Positions 16,651-26,274 are shown, counted from the first letter of the stretch. The stretch is DNA of 64,000 nucleotides from Bacillota bacterium (GCA_023415305.1 JAEZKZ010000036.1:1-64000), one strand, 5' to 3'. Notes: a model not told the origin generated them from the sequence alone. Translations and numbers: made by a program.

Positions 16651-18351
16651 TTAGTCTTCATTAACATGAAGCATAAAAAATGTAACATCGTCCCGTAGAC
16701 TCTCATTACCGGTAACTTCCCTAATGTTCCTGTCAATCTCGGAATATAGATCCGGGTCACTTCTGCCATTATACTCCCCAAGAAGCCTTTTCAGATCATT
16801 TGCATTGAAGGACTTTCCGGTTTGCCTGTTATTTAACTCCACAAGTCCATCCGTATAGAAAAAAACCTTATCTCCGTATTCAAGTTGAATTTTTTTATCA
16901 ACATAATCTGCTGAACAAATTTCAGCAAGACTACATATCGGCAATCCTCTAATTTCAATTTCCTGTATCTGAGCATTTCTTCTGACGATAAAAGGCTGGG
17001 TATTCATACCGGCAGACGAATACACCAGCTCTTTTGTCTCGGTGTTATAAATAGCATACAAAGCCAGAATATACACATCATCTTTAAATTGTACCTTATT
17101 ATATAATTTATAAAGATTCTCCAGCACCTGAGCGGGGTTAATGATTTGAAACCTGTTTCCGTCAAGTTCCTTAATTGTTTTTATGCTCTGATTCAGAAAT
17201 ACTGTCAGCATGGCTGCAGGTACCCCATGTCCCGAGACATCTCCTATGTACATACCAATATTTTTTTCATCCAATTTGAATATATTGTAAAAATCTCCGC
17301 TGACTCTTTCAGCCGGATAATATTGAGCTAGAAATGATACATGCTCATTATTCGGAAGTTTTCCCGGAAGCATTGCCTTTTGGATATCCCTGGCATAGTC
17401 AAGGTCTTCCAGGAGCTTCTGGTTGGTTTTTGCAAGATCTCTTGTCCGTTCTTCTACCAGTCTGTTCAGGTTTCTTGCATCAGCCTTGATTATATTTTTA
17501 GCTTTATATAATGCAAGGTAAGGTTTCTCTATGCTGTTTACAAAAGTAACTCTGAATACAAGAAAGTAGGATATGATTTTAAATACATGACCCAGATAGT
17601 TGTATATATCATATACCGAAAAATAATTAACAAAGGCTACTTCACTAAATATGCTTGCAATAATTGCTACTGCAAAGATAAGTTCCGTTTTATCCCTGTT
17701 TTTAATATACTGCTGGATAAATCTCAATCCAGAGAATATAAAAAGTAAAATTACGAAATACTCCAGATTTTTTTTGACTGGTGTTACTCCTATTCCCTCT
17801 ATATACATGACTGGAAGAAAATCAGGGAAATAAGTGACAATAACCATTGTTGCTACAGAGAAGAATACTGCGCCAAACAGAACAATCCTTTTATTAATCC
17901 TGGACTTTTTGTTTAGTTTAATAAAACCAAGTACAGCGATACCTATGGCACCAACAAGTCTGGCTATTATCCAAAAAGTTGTAGCTCTGTTGGCAGTATC
18001 ATTTTTTATTAGGAAATCAGCCATACCTTTATAGCTAAGTGTATGAAACATGTCAATGCAGCCCATAACAAAAAAAACATGTGCTGCAACCAAAGCTCTA
18101 AGACTATGGTTTTGGCTATAGGAATAGTATGGCAGAATAAAAATGCAGAATGATACCAATACACTTATAAATTCAAAAATGGTATGCCAGGAAAGATATG
18201 TAGTAGGACTCATTATTCTGTCAAACCAGGGTTCTAAAATATATATTGCTTCAAATAGTATCACTGAAAGAACAAATGCGGCGCCAACCCAAAGAAGGCT
18301 CCTGTTTTCATACAATTTTTTGAATTTGTTAAACTTGATTTTAACCTGCAA
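16651..18351 (-). CDS. MASE3 membrane sensor with SpoIIE-type PP2C phosphatase
   Basis: A 566-residue protein. The first 270 residues hold about seven membrane helices, with the HTIFEF and MDMFHTL-like segments (here GCIDMFHTLSYKG) that mark the MASE3 sensor domain. A coiled coil (about 280-320) leads to a PP2C-like phosphatase with ERVSGDFYNIF, GDVSGHGVPAAMLT and the DDVTFFML end, the SpoIIE/RsbU form that dephosphorylates anti-sigma-factor antagonists. The start is a TTG at 18351 behind GGGTGGTG; no better start is near. No partner anti-sigma genes lie beside it, so its target is elsewhere on the chromosome. Confidence 0.91.
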   Translation of the reverse strand: MQVKIKFNKFKKLYENRSLLWVGAAFVLSVILFEAIYILEPWFDRIMSPTTYLSWHTIFEFISVLVSFCIFILPYYSYSQNHSLRALVAAHVFFVMGCIDMFHTLSYKGMADFLIKNDTANRATTFWIIARLVGAIGIAVLGFIKLNKKSRINKRIVLFGAVFFSVATMVIVTYFPDFLPVMYIEGIGVTPVKKNLEYFVILLFIFSGLRFIQQYIKNRDKTELIFAVAIIASIFSEVAFVNYFSVYDIYNYLGHVFKIISYFLVFRVTFVNSIEKPYLALYKAKNIIKADARNLNRLVEERTRDLAKTNQKLLEDLDYARDIQKAMLPGKLPNNEHVSFLAQYYPAERVSGDFYNIFKLDEKNIGMYIGDVSGHGVPAAMLTVFLNQSIKTIKELDGNRFQIINPAQVLENLYKLYNKVQFKDDVYILALYAIYNTETKELVYSSAGMNTQPFIVRRNAQIQEIEIRGLPICSLAEICSADYVDKKIQLEYGDKVFFYTDGLVELNNRQTGKSFNANDLKRLLGEYNGRSDPDLYSEIDRNIREVTGNESLRDDVTFFMLHVNED

Positions 18352-18369
18352 GACAACACCACCCTAGGA

Positions 18370-19137
18370 AATTCGGTATAATAATTGAAAGTCAAATTTG
18401 CTCTTGCAAAAGTTTACATAAAAACTAAAAATTCCATAACCTTATCTAACATTTATTAATTAAGAGTTTAACATAAAATTCCCCATATTCAAAGAAGAAT
18501 CCTTAATGAACCACCTACGCTATGACTTTCTGTTAACATAATAAGGCATTAGATGCATTAATGAAGTGTCAAAAGGTTTTTAATACTTATACGCTAATAT
18601 AAATTGTATTATTCAAAAGCACATATTTATTACATGTTTATTTAGTAATGAATGAATTTTTTAATCTCATGGTACCTTACGCCCCTAAAAATCCTTGTTT
18701 CAGTATACTCCTGAACAGTTTTGAAGATAACCACAGTACCCCATCGACCTTATCAAATTTTTTTGAAGCTGGCTCAACATTATAAGAAAAGATACATTGT
18801 TCCGTTCGGTGATATGTACAGGCTCCTTAGCCCCTTTGAAGGGAATGAAACGGCATGAATATATGCAACGGAAGATAAAACCGAAGCATTATGCCTCCTA
18901 TTTCAGAGTTTTGACAAAGTCCAAAGGGCCTCATACAAAAAAGTTTTGCTTACAGGGACTTGACGAGAACATGAATTACTAGCCAATAGGAACCACTTAA
19001 TGGACGGGGCTAAACAATACGTATGTCAATACTTATGACAATACTTATTTACATTTTATTACATATATGTTAAACTTAATAACAAGTTTGCTAATTCTTT
19101 GGCATTTATTCCTCACATTCTATGAATGGAGGATTTT
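18370..19137. other. 768-base gap with no recognised gene
   Basis: AT-rich on the left. From about 18690 to 19010 the base composition looks more like coding DNA, and one plus-strand frame (18797-18982) codes for 61 residues, but it has no ribosome site and nothing I recognise; it may be the remains of a dead gene. The last 100 bases are again AT-rich and lead to the GGAGG of the next gene. Confidence 0.4.
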
Positions 19138-20145
19138 ATGTCTGATAAAATGAAAACCCTATTTTCAGTCTTTTTAAGTTTAATACTGATTCTTTTTTCG
19201 GCACAGGTTCAAACTGTATCTGCAAGTTCAAAAGATTCTATTTCCTTTGTTTTGCTCTCAAAATATACTGCTGATTTGAGCATAGGCGACCAGTTTAATA
19301 TTCTGGCTTTTACTTCAAGCGGGAAGGAACCGACCTGGAAAAGCAGCAATTCAAGTGTTGCTTCGGTTAATACTTACGGTAAAGTCACAGCCAAAAAGGC
19401 AGGGACAGTAACAATAACTGCCAGAATTAAAAATGCAGAGGCATACTGCAAGGTTTCCGTTAATAAAACCAGGATATCACTTAACATTGTAAGTGCTTCA
19501 ATTGAGCACGGAGAAAAGTTGAAGCTTACCGCAACAACTTCCAACAACTCGGCAGTAACGTGGAAAAGCAGCAAAAAAAGCATTGCTACAGTTGACCAGA
19601 ATGGTAATGTTACAGGTATAAAGCCAGGAGAATCTATAATAACCGTAACTGCTGACAAAAGCAGCGTCACCTGTAAAATAAAAGTAAAGCTTCCTGTCAT
19701 CACATTGGACAAGACCTCTATTACATTGTTTCGTGGTCAAAAAGCTCAACTCACGGCTATAGTATCCTCTGGAATTACTCCCGTATGGAAATCCAATAAA
19801 AAGAGTATTGCTGTTGTTGATATGAACGGAAATGTAACGGCTATAAAAAATGGTTCGGCAACAATTACCGCAACAGTGGATGGAGTTACTAAAAGCTGCG
19901 AGGTGGTGGTGCAGAAACCACAAATAACCCTAAGTGCATCTGGAATTAATCTGAAAAGAGGCACCAGCACCCTCATCTCTGCGTCTGTATCATCAGGAAA
20001 CCCGCCCGTCTGGTCATCCAGTAATCCAAATATAGCTACAGTAGACAATACAGGTAAAGTTACAGCGGTAAAAAAAGGGACAGCATATATTTATGCTGCC
20101 GAAGATGGAATGAAGGCAAGGTGTACCGTACATGTAACTGAATAG
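19138..20145 (+). CDS. Secreted protein with four Ig-like (BIG_2) repeats
   Basis: A 335-residue exported protein. After a signal peptide of about 29 residues (hydrophobic FSVFLSLILILFSAQ, likely cut after VSA) it consists of four tandem domains of about 75 residues. Each has the BIG_2 pattern: W(K/S)SS or WKSN, then (I/V)A(T/S/V)V, then G.VTA.K.G...I.A. The four cores are WKSSNSSVASVN, WKSSKKSIATVD, WKSNKKSIAVVD and WSSSNPNIATVD. Such folds are spacers or carbohydrate and surface adhesion modules. There is no sortase signal, SLH domain or dockerin, so it is presumably released or loosely wall-held. The ATG at 19138 has GGAGG 4 bases upstream. Confidence 0.93.
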   Translation: MSDKMKTLFSVFLSLILILFSAQVQTVSASSKDSISFVLLSKYTADLSIGDQFNILAFTSSGKEPTWKSSNSSVASVNTYGKVTAKKAGTVTITARIKNAEAYCKVSVNKTRISLNIVSASIEHGEKLKLTATTSNNSAVTWKSSKKSIATVDQNGNVTGIKPGESIITVTADKSSVTCKIKVKLPVITLDKTSITLFRGQKAQLTAIVSSGITPVWKSNKKSIAVVDMNGNVTAIKNGSATITATVDGVTKSCEVVVQKPQITLSASGINLKRGTSTLISASVSSGNPPVWSSSNPNIATVDNTGKVTAVKKGTAYIYAAEDGMKARCTVHVTE

Positions 20146-20314
20146 ACAACTTATTTAAATAAGTAATAAATAACTGCATAAATAACTTAATAAAAGTTAA
20201 TTATGTGAGGAATAAATGCAGCAAACTTATCAGAGACTTTTTATGAACCTGTTATATAAATACATAATCTACGAATGTAAACTCCGTATGTTATCTGTAT
20301 TTTTACTCTGCCTT

Positions 20315-21184
20315 TTATATAGTATTCTTCTTAATGTTTTTCAGCAGCAATCCAAGACAAATACATAGTAACAAACTGAATATAGGGAAAATAATTATTT
20401 CAACAATACCCATTTTGACTCCGGCCAGATATTGGCCTATAACCATGGCAGTCAGAGCCGCCCCCATTGTAAACCCCTTCATTATCACAACTGATGAAAA
20501 GAGATATCCATATGGTTTTTTTCTTATCAGCAATATTCCTGATAAAAATGCCACCGGTACTATAAAGCCCAGATCCATTCCCTGTATAACGAGTGTTGTA
20601 TAGTGTTCAATTCCGACCGGTGTTGAGCCTGACGTTATGGTAGGAATTATTCTGCCTAACCACATGAGGCACAATGCCACAGCTAAAAAAAGCTGAAAGC
20701 CTCCCAGGAATTTTACCGGCAGCTTTTCGCTGAAAGCTTCCTTCAGACTCTGAACATCTATGGACATAATGCACATTGTAAATGCAAAGAAGCTGCCCGA
20801 CATCAGTATAACGTAAACAAGGAACATTGGATTATACATCCATAGAAATACATAAGAAATATATGTATATAGAAAATACCCAAGTGTACCTGTAAGTAAA
20901 AGTCTTCCTTTTAAAGAGCCCTTTCGTGATAAATACAAGGATATCAGAAGTAGCGGGATACCCAGTACAAGGGTGATAATATCCTGTGCAATTCCTTGCG
21001 CTACTGCTGCTACAGAATCATCCCTATATATCCCCTGTCCGTAAATTGTTATAGTTTCACCCCGTAATGACTCAATATCATGTTTACCCGGTCCTCCTTC
21101 TGAAAATATACCAATGATACAAGTAAACACTGATAATACTATGATCAGTATAACAAGAGAAGTAACAGCTTTTTTAAATCTCAC
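20315..21184 (-). CDS. Predicted 8-TM membrane protein, unknown function
   Basis: A 289-residue protein I do not recognise. Eight hydrophobic helices can be placed at about residues 9-29, 62-84, 93-115, 121-143, 158-178, 195-218, 228-252 and 262-282. A polar segment (about 30-60) after the first helix should face outside. The start is GTG at 21184 behind a run of G (GGGGGGGAAAA). It is downstream of the UvrA-like and MerR genes on the same strand with gaps of about 100 bases, so it may belong to the same detoxification or drug-response unit. No transport motif is evident. Confidence 0.75.
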   Translation of the reverse strand: MRFKKAVTSLVILIIVLSVFTCIIGIFSEGGPGKHDIESLRGETITIYGQGIYRDDSVAAVAQGIAQDIITLVLGIPLLLISLYLSRKGSLKGRLLLTGTLGYFLYTYISYVFLWMYNPMFLVYVILMSGSFFAFTMCIMSIDVQSLKEAFSEKLPVKFLGGFQLFLAVALCLMWLGRIIPTITSGSTPVGIEHYTTLVIQGMDLGFIVPVAFLSGILLIRKKPYGYLFSSVVIMKGFTMGAALTAMVIGQYLAGVKMGIVEIIIFPIFSLLLCICLGLLLKNIKKNTI

Positions 21185-21287
21185 GACATTTTCCCCCCCA
21201 AAGCTATAAATATTTTATAGAGTAAAAATTAGTTTATAGTATATTTGCTAATTATACCATGGTTAATCCGGAAAGATATACTCCGCC

Positions 21288-22022
21288 TTATTCCTCCAAC
21301 CGGCGGAGTATATCCAGCATTTCAAACGCATCATTTTCTGCCATAATTAATGCTGTAATGTAACGGTCAGCAGCACAAACAATATCTTCATCTTCATCAG
21401 GAGTGTTTATTGCCTCCCTCAAATTGGTTTCCCCATTGTCAAGGCGGTTCAACATGCGCAGAATGGCCATCATGGAATAGTGTGCGTTCCGGAGAGTTCG
21501 AATTATTTTCAGCCTGTTCATCTCTTTCAAGCCATATTGCCTGAAGCCTTTCGGGTTGCGCGGCACACTTATCAAACCGTTTCTCTCCCAGTCACGCAGA
21601 ATATCTATACTAACACCCAGCATTTCTGCTGTTTTATTTCTACCTGTTAGTTCAGTATTGTGACCATGTCCAAGAGGATTCGAAAGTATTCCAAGGGTTA
21701 TGCCTATTGCCTCTTCGGCACCAGCTCTTTCTATTTTCAGATGTTCCAGATATAACTTCGCTCTCTCATATGCCTCACTAATATCTCCTGCAGCTGCAGT
21801 TTTAACAATTTCAAAAGCTTCCTGTCTGAGACTGCTGCTGATAATTTCCGACCTGAAAGCTGTACGCAGCAGTCTGAGCTGCTCAAGGTGACTGTCATTA
21901 AAAACCCGATATCCGTTTTTCATCCTTGGTATAACAGGGAGCAGTCCCATTTCCTCATAAAACCGTATTGTATTTGGATGTACTCCTATTAACTTTGCTA
22001 CTTGAGATGTTTTATAAGTCAT
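21288..22022 (-). CDS. MerR-type regulator with two MerR DNA-binding domains
   Basis: A 244-residue protein holding two winged-helix MerR heads. Residues 1-70 read TSQVAKLIGVHPNTIRFYEEMGLLPVIPR then NGYRVFNDSHLEQLRLL. Residues 125-195 repeat the same plan: TAEMLGVSIDILRDWERNGLISVPRNPKGFRQYGLKEMNRLKIIRTLR. Each has the helix-turn-helix, the wing NGYR or GFRQY, and the following helix. The C-terminus has no clear ligand domain. AGAGAGG stands about 9 bases before the ATG. It begins 86 bases after the UvrA-like gene and probably regulates it. A double head would let one chain, or a dimer of it, contact more than one half-site. Confidence 0.9.
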   Translation of the reverse strand: MTYKTSQVAKLIGVHPNTIRFYEEMGLLPVIPRMKNGYRVFNDSHLEQLRLLRTAFRSEIISSSLRQEAFEIVKTAAAGDISEAYERAKLYLEHLKIERAGAEEAIGITLGILSNPLGHGHNTELTGRNKTAEMLGVSIDILRDWERNGLISVPRNPKGFRQYGLKEMNRLKIIRTLRNAHYSMMAILRMLNRLDNGETNLREAINTPDEDEDIVCAADRYITALIMAENDAFEMLDILRRLEE

Positions 22023-22108
22023 ATGGGCCTGCCTCTCTTTTATAGTTTATTCTTTCATTAGCATTTTTATATTATTTATTACTTAATTATACCTTACAAT
22101 CCTTAGAC

Positions 22109-24634
22109 TCAACAGAACCTGTCCAACAGTATTTTACCGGTTGCCGAGTTCTTGTTTTTCATAATATCTTCCGGTGCCCCCTGAGCAACAAGCACTCCTC
22201 CTTCGCTACCGCCCTCCGGTCCGAGATCTATTACCCAGTCTGAAGCCAGAATAAGGTCTGTATTGTGTTCAATAACAATTACGCTGTTTCCCAGACTTAC
22301 AAGCTTGTCAAAAACATTAATCAGCCTGCTTGCGTCTTGTGGATGAAGCCCTGTTGTCGGTTCGTCAAAAAGATACATAACTTTTCCGCTCGTGCTTTTG
22401 GATAGCTCCCTGGCAAGTTTCAAACGTTGGGCCTCCCCACCCGACAGTGTTGCAGCAGACTGACCCAGACTGAGATACCCGAGTCCCACATCCTGAAGCA
22501 CCCTTAACTTAGATGCAATGTTGCGTTCTTCTGAAAACAGCGTTAGCGCTTCATCAACACTTAATTCTAAGACGTCCGAAATATTTTTTCTCCTATATTT
22601 TACGTCAAGAACAAGCTTTTGGTATCGTTTACCGCGGCAAACGGGACAAATGACTTCCACATCAGGCAGAAAATGCATAGAAACAGACAGTTTACCTGTT
22701 CCCTGACATTTTTCACATCGCCCCCCTGATACGTTATATGAAAAGTGCTTTGCTGAAAGGCCCATAAGCTTAGTATCGGGTAATTCAGCAAATAAATCCC
22801 GTATATCCGTGAACAGATCTGTATAAGTTGCAGGATTGGAACGGTTGGATTTTCCGATTGACTGCTGGTTTATTACTATAACATTATCAAGTTGTTCCAG
22901 CCCTGGTATATCAGTCTTCCTGCTTTTCTTAGGCTGACTGAAATATGCTTCGGCGGCCTCGGCCAGAACTCCGAAAATCAAACTTGATTTACCGCTGCCC
23001 GAAACTCCTGTAATGGTCACAAATTTACCCAAGGGAATACCCACATTGATACTTTTCAGGTTGTTCAAGCTGGCGTTTCTTATGCCTACAAAGCTGCTCT
23101 TCCCCTGTACTCTCACTCTGCTGGGTTTATAGGTATTTTCCTGAAGATACTTACCTGTAATAGAGTCAGTGCTGTTTATAATATCCTGAACACTGCCGGC
23201 AGCAACGATTCTACCCCCTTGTTTACCGGCACCTGGTCCAAAGTCTGCAATGAAATCGGCAGCCTTCATAATTTCAGTATCATGTTCAATAACTACCACA
23301 GTATTACCCATATCTCGCAATTTCTTTAAAACGGTAATTATTTTTGAAGTATCCCGGGAGTGAAGTCCTGATGTAGGCTCATCCAGTACATACAAAACAC
23401 CTGTCAGGCCGCTCCCCATAATCCCAGCCAATTTAATTCGCTGCCATTCTCCTGCTGAAAGCGACCCAGCAGGCTGATCCAGACTCAAATATCCGGCACC
23501 CACATCAATTATCCGGGCTATGCGTTTTCTCAGATCCTCTACTACCTGTTTCACAATGTCCAGAGCTTGGGGAGCTGCCGTCTCCTGTATCTGGTTTAAC
23601 CACCCGGCTACACCGACTAAAGACATGGACATCAGTTGCTTGATATTAATGCCTCCCACCTTAACTTCCAGAGTTTCGGGTCGGAACCGTACACCCTGAC
23701 AATCAGGACATTGCTGCTGAATTAAAAATTTTTCAAGCTTCTGCCTGGCACTAAGGGAGTTGTTCTCCATGTATCTCCTCATAAGGTTTGTGACTACCCC
23801 CTCAAACCTTCCCTCAGGTACTGTTTTGGGAGGTATCATATCAGGAAAGTGTCTTTGAAATTGTCTGCTCATTACTCCGTACAAAAGTAAGTCCATCTGA
23901 ACCTTATCATATGTTTCTATGGGATTGTCTATATTCAAATGGAAGCCGTAGTACTTTGAGGCATTGAGCATCGATGCACCATACCTGTCAATAAATACCT
24001 GATCCCAGCCGTGAATAGCAAATTCGCGTATACTTTTGGATTTGTCTATCAAAAGGTTTACATCCGGAGAATTCACTACACCGATGCCACGGCAGGTTGG
24101 ACATGCACCCTGAGGTTTATTAAAGGAAAAGTGGCTGGCCGTCAATTCAACCACCGGTTTACCGCAATGGGGACACGAAAGCATTTGTTCATAAAGCTCT
24201 GTTTCACCAGCCTCCTGGTCAGGCAGCTCTGTCAGAACAGAAAATGAAGTCTCATCATAGCTCTGAATAATCATTTTTCCGCAGTGATTACAATTTCTTT
24301 CCCCTAATTTTGAATACAGCACGCGGAGGTAAGCTGAAATTTCGGTTATAGTTCCTACTGTTGAACGGGGATTATTATTGGAATTGTGCTGATTAATTGA
24401 TATTGCAGGAGACAAGCCCTCTATACTGTCAACCTTTGGCTTGCTGCCTATATCCATTGTCATGCCCATAGATTCCATATACTGCCGTTGGCATTCTCTC
24501 TGCAAGGTTTCTAGGGCAAGTGTCGATTTACCACTTCCCGAAAGTCCGGTGAAGACTATCAGCTTATTCTTTGGAAGTTGCAGGTTTACATCTCTTAAAT
24601 TATTTTCTTTTGCACCCTTAATCTTAATGAACAT
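22109..24634 (-). CDS. UvrA-like ABC ATPase (UvrA2 / excinuclease A class)
   Basis: An 841-residue twin-ATPase of the UvrA superfamily. The first nucleotide site has GLSGSGKSTLALET (about residue 30), the second GVSGSGKSSLIFG (about 545). Signature segments are LSAGEWQRI and LSGGEAQRLKLA, and zinc-binding CxxC pairs are seen (CNHCGKM, CPHCGKP, CPDCQGV, CEKCQGT, CPVCRGK). It is about 100 residues shorter than housekeeping UvrA, as in the UvrA2/DrrC class linked to self-protection from DNA-binding drugs. AAGGAG lies 11 bases before the ATG. The neighbouring MerR regulator and membrane protein support a drug-response role; direct repair work with UvrB is not excluded. Confidence 0.91.
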   Translation of the reverse strand: MFIKIKGAKENNLRDVNLQLPKNKLIVFTGLSGSGKSTLALETLQRECQRQYMESMGMTMDIGSKPKVDSIEGLSPAISINQHNSNNNPRSTVGTITEISAYLRVLYSKLGERNCNHCGKMIIQSYDETSFSVLTELPDQEAGETELYEQMLSCPHCGKPVVELTASHFSFNKPQGACPTCRGIGVVNSPDVNLLIDKSKSIREFAIHGWDQVFIDRYGASMLNASKYYGFHLNIDNPIETYDKVQMDLLLYGVMSRQFQRHFPDMIPPKTVPEGRFEGVVTNLMRRYMENNSLSARQKLEKFLIQQQCPDCQGVRFRPETLEVKVGGINIKQLMSMSLVGVAGWLNQIQETAAPQALDIVKQVVEDLRKRIARIIDVGAGYLSLDQPAGSLSAGEWQRIKLAGIMGSGLTGVLYVLDEPTSGLHSRDTSKIITVLKKLRDMGNTVVVIEHDTEIMKAADFIADFGPGAGKQGGRIVAAGSVQDIINSTDSITGKYLQENTYKPSRVRVQGKSSFVGIRNASLNNLKSINVGIPLGKFVTITGVSGSGKSSLIFGVLAEAAEAYFSQPKKSRKTDIPGLEQLDNVIVINQQSIGKSNRSNPATYTDLFTDIRDLFAELPDTKLMGLSAKHFSYNVSGGRCEKCQGTGKLSVSMHFLPDVEVICPVCRGKRYQKLVLDVKYRRKNISDVLELSVDEALTLFSEERNIASKLRVLQDVGLGYLSLGQSAATLSGGEAQRLKLARELSKSTSGKVMYLFDEPTTGLHPQDASRLINVFDKLVSLGNSVIVIEHNTDLILASDWVIDLGPEGGSEGGVLVAQGAPEDIMKNKNSATGKILLDRFC

Positions 24635-24764
24635 AATTTTTCATCTCCTTGTACTGTTTTATTTGGAAACTTCAAGCCACTAGGCCTCTCAACGTTTTAA
24701 ACAGTATATCATCAAAACAAATGGGTGGTGGTTTACTGGAGGGTTTGGTTAGTTTAAATAAAAC

Positions 24765-24829
24765 TTACAAAGCAGAACTCTGCTTTGTAAAACAGAACCC
24801 CCCTCAGCTTTCGATGCTGAGGGGGGTTC
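24765..24829 (-). terminator. Two adjoining hairpins after the racemase gene
   Basis: The hairpin at 24795-24829 has a perfect 14-base stem (GAACCCCCCTCAGC) and a 7-base loop. A second at 24765-24790 has a perfect 12-base stem (TTACAAAGCAGA), followed on the minus strand by GTTTTATTT. They begin just past the racemase stop and most likely end its transcript before the UvrA-like gene. Confidence 0.78.
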
Positions 24830-24841
24830 AAAAAAAATGTA

Positions 24842-25570
24842 CTAGTATGCTGGTATTTCTGATAATTGACCTATTCCATCTTCTGTAATTGATAACATAG
24901 CGGCTTTCGTCGCATGTATCCTAGTGGTATCAAAAAGCGTTGTAGGGGTATCGGACTGTTTGAGGAGAAGACCTATTTCTGTGCAGCCTAAAATAGCTCC
25001 TTGAGCCCCTATTTGGGACAATTCCTTGACAATTCGTACAAACTCAGCCTTAGATTTCTCTGAAATTATTCCAAGGCATAGTTCGTTATATATAACAGAA
25101 TTTACTATTTCAATATCTTTTTCATTTGGTATTAAGACATCTATTCCCCGGCTTATAAGCTTGCTTTTGTAAAAGTCCTGTGTCATAGTGTATTTTGTTC
25201 CCAGAAGTGCCACCTTGTTTATGTTAGCCTTTCTTAGTTCATCTCCCGTAGCATCCGCAATATGAATAATTGGTATGGAGATTTTAGCTTGTATCTGCGG
25301 AGCAACCTTGTGCATGGTATTTGTGCATATAATAATAAAATTAGCACCAGCTCGTTCCAAACTTATTGCGGTGTCTGTCAGAACTTCCCCGCTTTTTTTC
25401 CACTGTCCGTTTGCCTGATATTTCTCAATTTCATCAAAATCCACGCTGTACAGTATGCATTTAGCCGAATGCAATCCTCCCAATTGCATTTTTACAGTTT
25501 CATTAATTATTTGGTAATATGTCACTGTGCTTTCCCAGCTCATTCCGCCAATTAACCCAATCGTCTTCAT
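24842..25570 (-). CDS. Aspartate/glutamate racemase family protein
   Basis: A 242-residue cytosolic enzyme of the cofactor-independent amino-acid racemase family. It starts MKTIGLIGGMSWESTVTYY, a hallmark of the aspartate-racemase branch. The two catalytic cysteines are in ICTNTMHK (about residue 85) and LGCTEIGLLL (about 195). Reading begins at ATG 25570, 11 bases after GGGAGG; the GTG at 25582 touches the ribosome site and is unlikely. It likely makes a D-amino acid, perhaps D-Asp, but the substrate is inferred. It stands alone. Confidence 0.9.
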   Translation of the reverse strand: MKTIGLIGGMSWESTVTYYQIINETVKMQLGGLHSAKCILYSVDFDEIEKYQANGQWKKSGEVLTDTAISLERAGANFIIICTNTMHKVAPQIQAKISIPIIHIADATGDELRKANINKVALLGTKYTMTQDFYKSKLISRGIDVLIPNEKDIEIVNSVIYNELCLGIISEKSKAEFVRIVKELSQIGAQGAILGCTEIGLLLKQSDTPTTLFDTTRIHATKAAMLSITEDGIGQLSEIPAY

Positions 25571-25673
25571 TTGTTGCTGCACCTCCCGCTTATTTTTCCA
25601 CCAAATGTAACATTAATTTAATTAAAATATAACAGTTTTATCTCCCTAACGTATATAAAAATTATAATCTAAT

Positions 25674-26168
25674 TTAAGAAACATGTTCCATAATATAAGA
25701 TACAACTTCATCAGGAGGAATACCCAAAGCAACTGCAAATTCTTCATATAGGTTTTTTTCGGCTGCTTTCATGATATCCTCATCTGTTCTGGCAAGTTTT
25801 TTACCCTGTCCGGATTTTCTATGTTGTTCAAGATATATTGACTTAATCAGCTTGACCCACTGCTCACTGTCACCTGTTCTGAGAGCCGCCTTAAAGCTTT
25901 CATTTCTTTGTCTGTCATCATTTATCCAATAAGTTTCTTTTTGGGGCATAGATTCTATCAGCGATAATACACCTTCTTTTGAAAGTGTTGTTCTCATTTT
26001 GTTTCTGGGGTTATTTACAGGAGTTTTAATTGTTAAATTATTTCCGTAGGCTGGTTTTAAAACATAGTATTCTGTTTCATTGCCAGTGAAATCCCTTTCT
26101 TTTTTGACATCTACAATTTGGTATACTCCCATTGAGTTGTATATAACATATTCATTTATTTTAAACAT
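25674..26168 (-). CDS. CarD/CdnL-like transcription factor
   Basis: A 164-residue protein with the N-terminal RNA-polymerase interaction (Tudor-like) domain of CarD and Mfd: EYVIYNSMGVYQIVDVKK, then a second strand pair around YYVLKPAYGNNLTIKTPV. A helical C-terminal part carries basic residues (KSGQGKKLART) of the sort that touches promoter DNA. CarD proteins bind RNA polymerase beta and stabilise the open complex. AAGGAGG lies 5 bases before the ATG. Its leader carries a possible intrinsic terminator (26228-26274). Confidence 0.9.
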   Translation of the reverse strand: MFKINEYVIYNSMGVYQIVDVKKERDFTGNETEYYVLKPAYGNNLTIKTPVNNPRNKMRTTLSKEGVLSLIESMPQKETYWINDDRQRNESFKAALRTGDSEQWVKLIKSIYLEQHRKSGQGKKLARTDEDIMKAAEKNLYEEFAVALGIPPDEVVSYIMEHVS

Positions 26169-26227
26169 GACTTCCTCCTTACTTTTTCACATGTGCTGAG
26201 ACACTATATAATTTATCTTTTTCCCCA

Positions 26228-26274
26228 TAAAAAAGAAAAAAGCAGTTCCGACAACGTCTCATGTATCGAACCGC
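26228..26274 (-). terminator. Possible attenuator hairpin in the carD-like leader
   Basis: On the minus strand GCGGTTC (26274-26268) can pair with GAACTGC (26248-26242), and the T-rich tail TTTTTTCTTTTTT follows. No minus-strand gene lies upstream for several kilobases, so it seems to sit within the leader of the carD-like gene and not behind another gene. The stem is only 7 base pairs with a long loop. The rest of the gap to 26490 holds only the promoter at 26404. Confidence 0.5.

Noticed and set aside
18797..18982. 61-codon frame as a gene
   Set aside because: No ribosome site and no similarity that I can recognise.
19138..20145. Direct DNA repeats in the Ig-like gene as a mobile or CRISPR-like array
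   Set aside because: The repeats are protein-level BIG_2 domains about 75 codons long with diverged DNA.
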